Source of the DNA: Saprospiraceae bacterium
Lineage (GTDB): Bacteria; Bacteroidota; Bacteroidia; Chitinophagales; Saprospiraceae
Direction of reading: 5' to 3'
Length of the DNA: 64,000 nucleotides
NCBI GenBank assembly: GCA_019638385.1
Contig: JAHBTW010000008.1
Location: 62,001-126,000 of the forward strand
This document shows, piece after piece, positions 59,287-64,000 of the stretch; position 1 is the stretch's first letter, and each line of letters opens with the position of its first letter. A program made the position numbers and the translations under genes. A model generated the notes under the pieces. The model worked only from the letters and a program-made list of their open reading frames with translations. It did not search any database and was not told where the DNA came from.

Positions 59287-61767
59287 TCATTTTTGCATAA
59301 AACTCTGATAATCCAAAAAGTAGATCATCTTCACCGAGAGGCTGTTGTCTTGGGGCGCTTCGAAGAGATTGTCCCAGTTGGAGAAGTAGTTTTCGCCGGC
59401 TAAGCTGCCGGAGTGCAGCACCGAATTTTTCCATATCACAAACAGGTCGCTGCCGGGCGCAAAACGCCAGCGGAAGATCATATCCACGTTGAAGGCATTG
59501 AAGTTGGCGTCGCGCGATTCGTTGAAATTGGTTTCGCCCAGCTCGCCTTTTTCTGTCAGGAGATGGAACGACTGATAATGCACGGAGGTCCAGTAGTGGC
59601 GTGCGCGCAGGGTGAGGGCAGTATTGGGATTGAAGGTGTAGCTTGCGTTGAAGATGTTTTCCACGGTTTCAATGTGGCGTTTGCCGAAGATGACCTCCGG
59701 CTGTGTTCCGCCGTTGACGGGGTCGGTTTTGGCGGCAAAGCCTACGTCGTAGCGAAAACGGCCGTAGTAAGTGTTTGTGCTCAGGGTGAGTTTGTCATTG
59801 ACACGGTAGCGGGGCGAAAAATTGACATTCCAGCGGAAGCGGCCGTCCTCGCCGTAGGTGCGGAAATTGGTGTTGAACGAAATGCGGATTTGCTTGCGGT
59901 TGTCGGAGCCGGTCCAGAAGCCCACATTGTTGTTGGTAGGGAAGTGATAGTAGCGCCCCGTTGTGCGCGCTTCAAAATAGTCGAAGGTACGCATCGGCTC
60001 GTGGTAGCTCCACATTTCGAAATTCCAGAACGATTTGGTTTGCACCCATGCCCAGAAATTGGCCCCGAAATTGGTGAAAACATTGGGGTTGTACAGCCGG
60101 CTGTAGCTGAGGTACATACCGGCCCCGGCGGAGTTGAATTTGCCGAAAGGCTTATATTGATTGAATCGGAGTTCGGTGCCCACCGAGCGCTCGTTGTTGT
60201 TGAACAAAAAGCCGAGGTCGTTGGGGTTGTATTTGTCGCTCTCCTCATTGTAGGAGATACCGCCCTGCCACTGGCCGCTGATTTTGCCCACACCTATATT
60301 AAAGGTGTGCCCCAGTTCGGTATCGCCGGGCCGGTACAACTGGCTCACCACGCCTTTGCCGCGTAGCCCGTAGGTATTGGTTTTGTTGCGAAAATCAAAT
60401 ACAGCGCCGGTCACGTTGGCGTCGTAGTCTTGCCCGGAGCGCCATACCGTCGTGTTGATGAGTGTGGCGAAAGAGTTGTTTTTCAAATTTTTATCGGCCA
60501 CCAGCACGGTATAGTTGGTGAGCGGGTCGGTTTCGATTTCGCGCTCCGTGCCGTCCGTACCGCGCACCACGGCTGTCGAGCGGCCCGATGTGGCATTGAA
60601 CAGGCCCAGTCCCAGCCCGTTCGCTGTGCGCCCCGACACCTTGGCGGCATTGAAGAGCTTGGATTGCTGCGGATTGGACACGAGCGTTTCACCTTCCCCG
60701 ATCTGGTCATATACCTTTCCGTAATGCAACGGTTGGCCTCCGATGCGGCGCGAATAAAAAATGCCGCCTTTGTTGAACAACTCGGTGCCTTCGGTGAAGA
60801 ACTGCCGGTTTTCGTTGAACTGCACTTCGAAGGGAGAGAGGTTGAGTATCTGATTGTCGGACTGTGCCTCGCCGAAATCGGGTATGAGCGTCATATCTAA
60901 GGTGAAAGCGTCGCTGATGCCGTACTTCACATCCATGCCGCCGTTGAAGGATCGGCCGTAGCTGTCTTTGGGCGTGCCGTTTTTGTCGTGATGGTGCAGG
61001 CCGTACACGGCGAGGAAGGGCGTAGCCTGTAGTCGCAGGGGGGCTTTGATGTTCTCCAATCCGTTGAGCAGGCCCGATTGAATGAGGAAGCCGTTGATTT
61101 GCGGGTCAATGGTGTTCCAAAAACTCATCTCGTTGTAGCGGCGTATCATGCGCCCAAAGTTGATGTGCCAGGTTTGTTGCTCTGTTTTCGGGAAGCGCAG
61201 GGCCGCAAAGGGGATGTGGATTTCTGCCGTCCAGCCCTGGTCGTGGAGGACGCATTTGCTAAACCACACCGCATCCCAGCCGATGTCTTCGCCGGAGGTC
61301 ACGATTTGGTTGCCGTTGTTGTTGTTTTGCAGGGGGGTGATTTTTAAATCCACCTGTACGCCGGCCGGCGTCACGAGGAAAGCGAACCCGTTGAGTCCGT
61401 CGCGATAGGAGTCAATAAAAACGCCGAACACATCGGAGTTGCCGAGGCGGTCGCGTTGGGTGAGTTCATTGAGGATGCTGTCGGGGCGGGAATCGAAGAG
61501 CGTGGCGCCGATGTAGAGGCCGGAGTTGTCGTAGATCACCTTAATTTGAACCGGCATAGCGGAAGCGGCGCCGGGAAAAGGAGCGGTTTGGACAAAGTCT
61601 GACGCAACGGCAGCTTCTGCCCAAACCGGCTCGTTCAATACGCCGTCCACGGTGATGCGCTCCGAAATGCGCTGGGCGGTCAATAGTCGTTTGTTGTCCG
61701 GCGATTGAGCCGTAAGCGCTATTGCGGCAAGCAATAACAGCATCGTGACAAAGGCGTTGCGTTTCAT
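59287..61767 (-). CDS. DUF5916 protein with an N-terminal CBM9-like domain
   Basis: An 826-residue exported protein with a signal peptide (to about residue 21). Residues about 30-215 are a CBM9-like sugar-binding sandwich ([29 protein letters not shown]). The DUF5916 part (about 230-826) has repeated strands and aromatic motifs ([22 protein letters not shown]), like an outer-membrane barrel. Its role is unknown; relatives are surface proteins of Bacteroidota. The 8-base gap to the convergent peptidase gene leaves no room for a separate terminator. Confidence 0.9.
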   Translation of the reverse strand: MKRNAFVTMLLLLAAIALTAQSPDNKRLLTAQRISERITVDGVLNEPVWAEAAVASDFVQTAPFPGAASAMPVQIKVIYDNSGLYIGATLFDSRPDSILNELTQRDRLGNSDVFGVFIDSYRDGLNGFAFLVTPAGVQVDLKITPLQNNNNGNQIVTSGEDIGWDAVWFSKCVLHDQGWTAEIHIPFAALRFPKTEQQTWHINFGRMIRRYNEMSFWNTIDPQINGFLIQSGLLNGLENIKAPLRLQATPFLAVYGLHHHDKNGTPKDSYGRSFNGGMDVKYGISDAFTLDMTLIPDFGEAQSDNQILNLSPFEVQFNENRQFFTEGTELFNKGGIFYSRRIGGQPLHYGKVYDQIGEGETLVSNPQQSKLFNAAKVSGRTANGLGLGLFNATSGRSTAVVRGTDGTEREIETDPLTNYTVLVADKNLKNNSFATLINTTVWRSGQDYDANVTGAVFDFRNKTNTYGLRGKGVVSQLYRPGDTELGHTFNIGVGKISGQWQGGISYNEESDKYNPNDLGFLFNNNERSVGTELRFNQYKPFGKFNSAGAGMYLSYSRLYNPNVFTNFGANFWAWVQTKSFWNFEMWSYHEPMRTFDYFEARTTGRYYHFPTNNNVGFWTGSDNRKQIRISFNTNFRTYGEDGRFRWNVNFSPRYRVNDKLTLSTNTYYGRFRYDVGFAAKTDPVNGGTQPEVIFGKRHIETVENIFNASYTFNPNTALTLRARHYWTSVHYQSFHLLTEKGELGETNFNESRDANFNAFNVDMIFRWRFAPGSDLFVIWKNSVLHSGSLAGENYFSNWDNLFEAPQDNSLSVKMIYFLDYQSFMQK

Positions 61768-61799
61768 CAGGTGATTACTTAGTGGTAGTTTGCGGTAGA

Positions 61800-61942
61800 A
61801 AGTGTTTTGGTAGGCGGTATTTTGGTAGGCGGTGTTTTGATAGGCGGTATGCGGTATTCCTACTGCTCACTGCCGACTGCCTACCGCCGACTGCCTACCG
61901 CCGACTACCCACTGCCCACTGCCCACTGCCCACTGCCCACTG
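61800..61942. repeat. Low-complexity repeat of ggtaggcggt and cccactgc units
   Basis: Left part: repeated ttttggtaggcggta units. Right part: ctaccgccgactgc and cccactgcccactgc units in the opposite sense, so the region can fold back on itself. The 291-base gap 61768-62058 holds this repeat, an unremarkable A/T-rich stretch and the promoter of the next gene. Confidence 0.6.
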
Positions 61943-62032
61943 TTAAGTATTCCTCCGCTCACTACCAAGACACAAAGAGCATAGTTTTTCCGAAAGGTTG
62001 CATCAAAAGTAGGCTGTAAGGGTCAACCTTGT

Positions 62033-62040
62033 TAATTTTG
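62033..62040 (+). promoter_or_regulatory. -7 box of the cyclase gene
   Basis: TAATTTTG, 18 bases upstream of the GTG start at 62059. No TTG stands at the usual spacing. Confidence 0.4.
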
Positions 62041-62058
62041 CATATTTATTACAGATCG

Positions 62059-64000
62059 GTGAAGCAACTCATCCCGCATTTCATACAGGAACAATGTCAG
62101 AAAGGCAAAGCCCACGGGCGGATGCAGGCATATACTATGTTTGTGGATTTGTCGGGATTCACGGCGCTCACCGAAACGCTCATGGCGCAAGGCACTCGCG
62201 GCGCCGAACAACTTTCGCAAGCCCTCAACGACATCTTCGGCCCCCTGGTGCGCTTAGTGTATCAACGGGGCGGATTCATTCCGTACTTCGCCGGCGACGC
62301 TTTTATGGCTGTGTTTCCGGCTTCGGGTGCGCGCGTTACCGCTTCGGGATTTATACAAACGGCCGTCATGGCCCGCGATTTGTTTGTGAATCGCGACTTC
62401 CGTTTCGGCGCGTTCCCCATTTCCATCAAGATCGGGCTGTCGTACGGCAGTGTAGAGTGGGGCATCGTAGGGCAGGGGAGCCGCCATGCGTACTATTTCC
62501 GGGGCGCTCCGGTGGATCACTGTGCGGAATCGCAGTTGGCGGCGGGCCGTTTGGAGATTGTGCTCGACAAGTCATTGCACGCTGCGCTGAGCGCCTACGG
62601 CTTTTCGCTGCAGGAAAGCGGCGACGGTTTTTGGCGCCTCACCGATACGCCCGTGGTGAAAACGCCTCCCGGCAAAGCGGTTGAATTGCCCCCCTTAGAA
62701 GTGGCCACAGCGCTGCGGTTTTTGCCTAAGGCGGTTTTGGATTTTAATCAAACCGGAGAGTTTCGCACCGTCATCGGGGTATTCATTTCCTTTACCGGGG
62801 TGGGAGAACACGAGTTGCTCGATCGCTTTGCTACCATTGTGTTGGATCAGGCAGAGAGCTTTTCCGGGTATTTTAAAGAAATAGATTTTGGCGATAAAGG
62901 CGGCGTCATGGTGGTGTTTTTCGGCGCGCCGGTTTCGTATGAAAACAACGTGAGCCGCGCATTGGAGTTTTTCTTTGCCCTGCAAAGCGAAACCGAAGAA
63001 CTGCGCAGCCAAACCGGCTTGCAGTTCAAAGCGGGCATCACCATCGGCACGGCTTACACCGGTATTGTGGGCGGAGAAGAACGCTGCCAATACGCCGCAG
63101 TAGGCAATCGCGTCAATCTGGCCGCGCGCCTCATGAGCTATGCCGACTGGGGCGAAGCCCTCACCGACAACGAAATACGCAAAACCCGACAGTATCGCTT
63201 TTTGCACAAAGGCGACATCAAATACAAAGGCATCAAAGGCAATGTGCCTACTTTCCTCCTGCTGGGGCGCAACCTGGAGCAGCAGCAAAGTTTTTCCGGT
63301 GTGATGGTGGGCCGAACTGCTGAAATGAAACAACTGCTCGATTTTTCCGGTCCGCTGTTCGACCGCCGAAGCCCCGGCCTTGCGGTCATATTCGGCGAAG
63401 CCGGCTCCGGCAAAAGCCGCCTGTGCTACGAGATGCGCAAGGTGTTGCAAAAAAATCGCTTAGCCGAATGGTACACCTGCTCCGCCGACCAGATACTGCG
63501 CAAGCCGCTCAATACCTTCCTGTTTTTTTTACGCAACTACTTCGATCAGTCTTTTGAAAATCCCCTGCAGGAAAATCGCCGGCACTTTGAAACCGGTTTC
63601 GAGGCGCTGGTAGATGAGTTGAAACAAAAACAACCCGCCGAACACGACGCGCTGTTGCGAGAGTTGTTGCGCGTGCGCCCCATCCTCGCCGGATTGCTCG
63701 GAATCCATTACCCCGGTTCGCTGTGGGAACAATTGGACGCCAAGGGCCGCTATGAAAACACTACCCAGGCCGTCATCCACCTGCTTTCGGTGGAAGCCGC
63801 GCTGCAACCCTTTGTACTCGAAGTGGAAGATGCGCACTGGATAGATGAACAGTCGGCAGAGCTGCTGCACGAACTCATGCGCCGCCTCTACCGGCTCCCC
63901 ATTTTGGTGCTGATCACCTCCCGCTACCGCGACGACGGGAAAGAACCGGATATCGTGCCCGACACGCTCCTGCAGGCGCTGCGCATGCCGCATATTGTGT
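62059..64000 (+). CDS. Adenylate/guanylate-cyclase-domain and AAA ATPase protein (partial)
   Basis: The frame is open from GTG 62059 to the window end (647 residues). It begins VKQLIPHFIQEQCQKGKAHG, then a first cyclase domain (about 25-190, FVDLSGFTALTE, FAGDAFMAVF) and a second (about 230-410, ITIGTAYTGIVGGEERCQYAAVGNRVNLAARL). An AAA/AfsR-like ATPase follows with Walker A GEAGSGKS near residue 450 and Walker B FVLEVEDAHWID near 585. Such proteins usually end in TPRs, beyond the window. The GTG start is preferred because similarity to the family begins there; ATG 62122 is the alternative. Confidence 0.9.
   Translation, partial: MKQLIPHFIQEQCQKGKAHGRMQAYTMFVDLSGFTALTETLMAQGTRGAEQLSQALNDIFGPLVRLVYQRGGFIPYFAGDAFMAVFPASGARVTASGFIQTAVMARDLFVNRDFRFGAFPISIKIGLSYGSVEWGIVGQGSRHAYYFRGAPVDHCAESQLAAGRLEIVLDKSLHAALSAYGFSLQESGDGFWRLTDTPVVKTPPGKAVELPPLEVATALRFLPKAVLDFNQTGEFRTVIGVFISFTGVGEHELLDRFATIVLDQAESFSGYFKEIDFGDKGGVMVVFFGAPVSYENNVSRALEFFFALQSETEELRSQTGLQFKAGITIGTAYTGIVGGEERCQYAAVGNRVNLAARLMSYADWGEALTDNEIRKTRQYRFLHKGDIKYKGIKGNVPTFLLLGRNLEQQQSFSGVMVGRTAEMKQLLDFSGPLFDRRSPGLAVIFGEAGSGKSRLCYEMRKVLQKNRLAEWYTCSADQILRKPLNTFLFFLRNYFDQSFENPLQENRRHFETGFEALVDELKQKQPAEHDALLRELLRVRPILAGLLGIHYPGSLWEQLDAKGRYENTTQAVIHLLSVEAALQPFVLEVEDAHWIDEQSAELLHELMRRLYRLPILVLITSRYRDDGKEPDIVPDTLLQALRMPHIV

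Noticed and set aside
61807..62019. A 70-residue frame in the low-complexity repeat
   Set aside because: The product is a simple Tyr/Leu/Pro/Thr repeat produced by the DNA repeat; no gene is supported.
62094..62684. A 196-residue plus-strand frame starting at 62094
   Set aside because: It is out of frame with the cyclase reading (GTG 62059 to the window end), which has full family motifs. The short frame is low-complexity Arg-rich sequence.
1..64000. tRNA or rRNA genes
   Set aside because: No cloverleaf with a T-loop and acceptor pairing, and no rRNA-like stretch, was found on reading either strand. A tRNAscan run would be decisive.

Overview
The window reads as ordinary chromosome of a member of the phylum Bacteroidota with moderately high GC, most likely close to the Saprospirales (class placement is inference). 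The evidence is the repeated Bacteroidota promoter form (TTG, 19-20 bases, TAnnTTTG), the absence of Shine-Dalgarno sequences, many Sec-exported lipoproteins, a type IX secretion sorting domain, and typical Bacteroidota families (M56/BlaR1 with TonB C-terminal domains, DUF3078, DUF4143, DUF5916, DUF6435, DUF6909, an M1 peptidase fused to an ABC permease). No tRNA, rRNA, CRISPR array or intact insertion sequence was seen.

Layout. 1-1.1 kb: end of an outer-membrane-type protein, greA behind a promoter plus a 21-bp hairpin, and a HIT hydrolase. 1.1-2.3 kb: a DUF4143 ATPase. 2.4-6.4 kb: a BlaI/M56 signalling operon with a TPR protein and a palindromic operator over its promoter. 6.4-13.1 kb (minus): S9 peptidase, Uma2-type nuclease, beta-lactamase-like hydrolase with a GH3 remnant, leucine-rich-repeat protein. 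13.1-23.1 kb: a ScfR/RamB-like regulator followed by an accessory stretch with three PIN-type toxin-antitoxin pairs and an AbiF-like HEPN protein preceded by a structured RNA, interleaved with a CBM9-like lipoprotein, an OmpA lipoprotein, a purple-acid-phosphatase-like enzyme and an AI-2E transporter. 23.3-26.5 kb: MarR regulator, homogentisate dioxygenase, TerB-like small protein and 4-hydroxyphenylpyruvate dioxygenase, i.e. tyrosine catabolism.

26.6-37.1 kb (minus): DUF3078 protein, MscS channel, an ECF sigma factor with a coupled small protein, a membrane protein, the ABC-permease/M1-aminopeptidase fusion, a second DUF4143 ATPase lying between that fusion and its ABC ATPase, and a second ECF sigma factor. 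37.2-40.6 kb: XRE regulator, thioredoxin-SPOR fusion, carboxypeptidase-regulatory-like protein, antirepressor-like protein. 40.6-49.7 kb: an exported gene set in which an M48-like protease/TPR protein and a FecR-like protein each occur twice around a CHASE2 membrane protein with no output domain; one FecR-like copy carries a 39-bp in-frame tandem repeat. 49.8-64 kb: housekeeping and hypothetical genes (saccharopine-dehydrogenase-like reductase, DUF6909, VWA/TPR protein, lipoprotein methyltransferase overlapping nadE, YgjP-like peptidase, DUF5916), a REP palindrome cluster at 53.6-53.8 kb, and a tandem-cyclase/AAA protein running off the end.

Most interesting are the hairpin RNA directly upstream of the AbiF-like gene (22.1-23.1 kb) and the duplicated protease/CHASE2/FecR cluster (42.3-49.5 kb).
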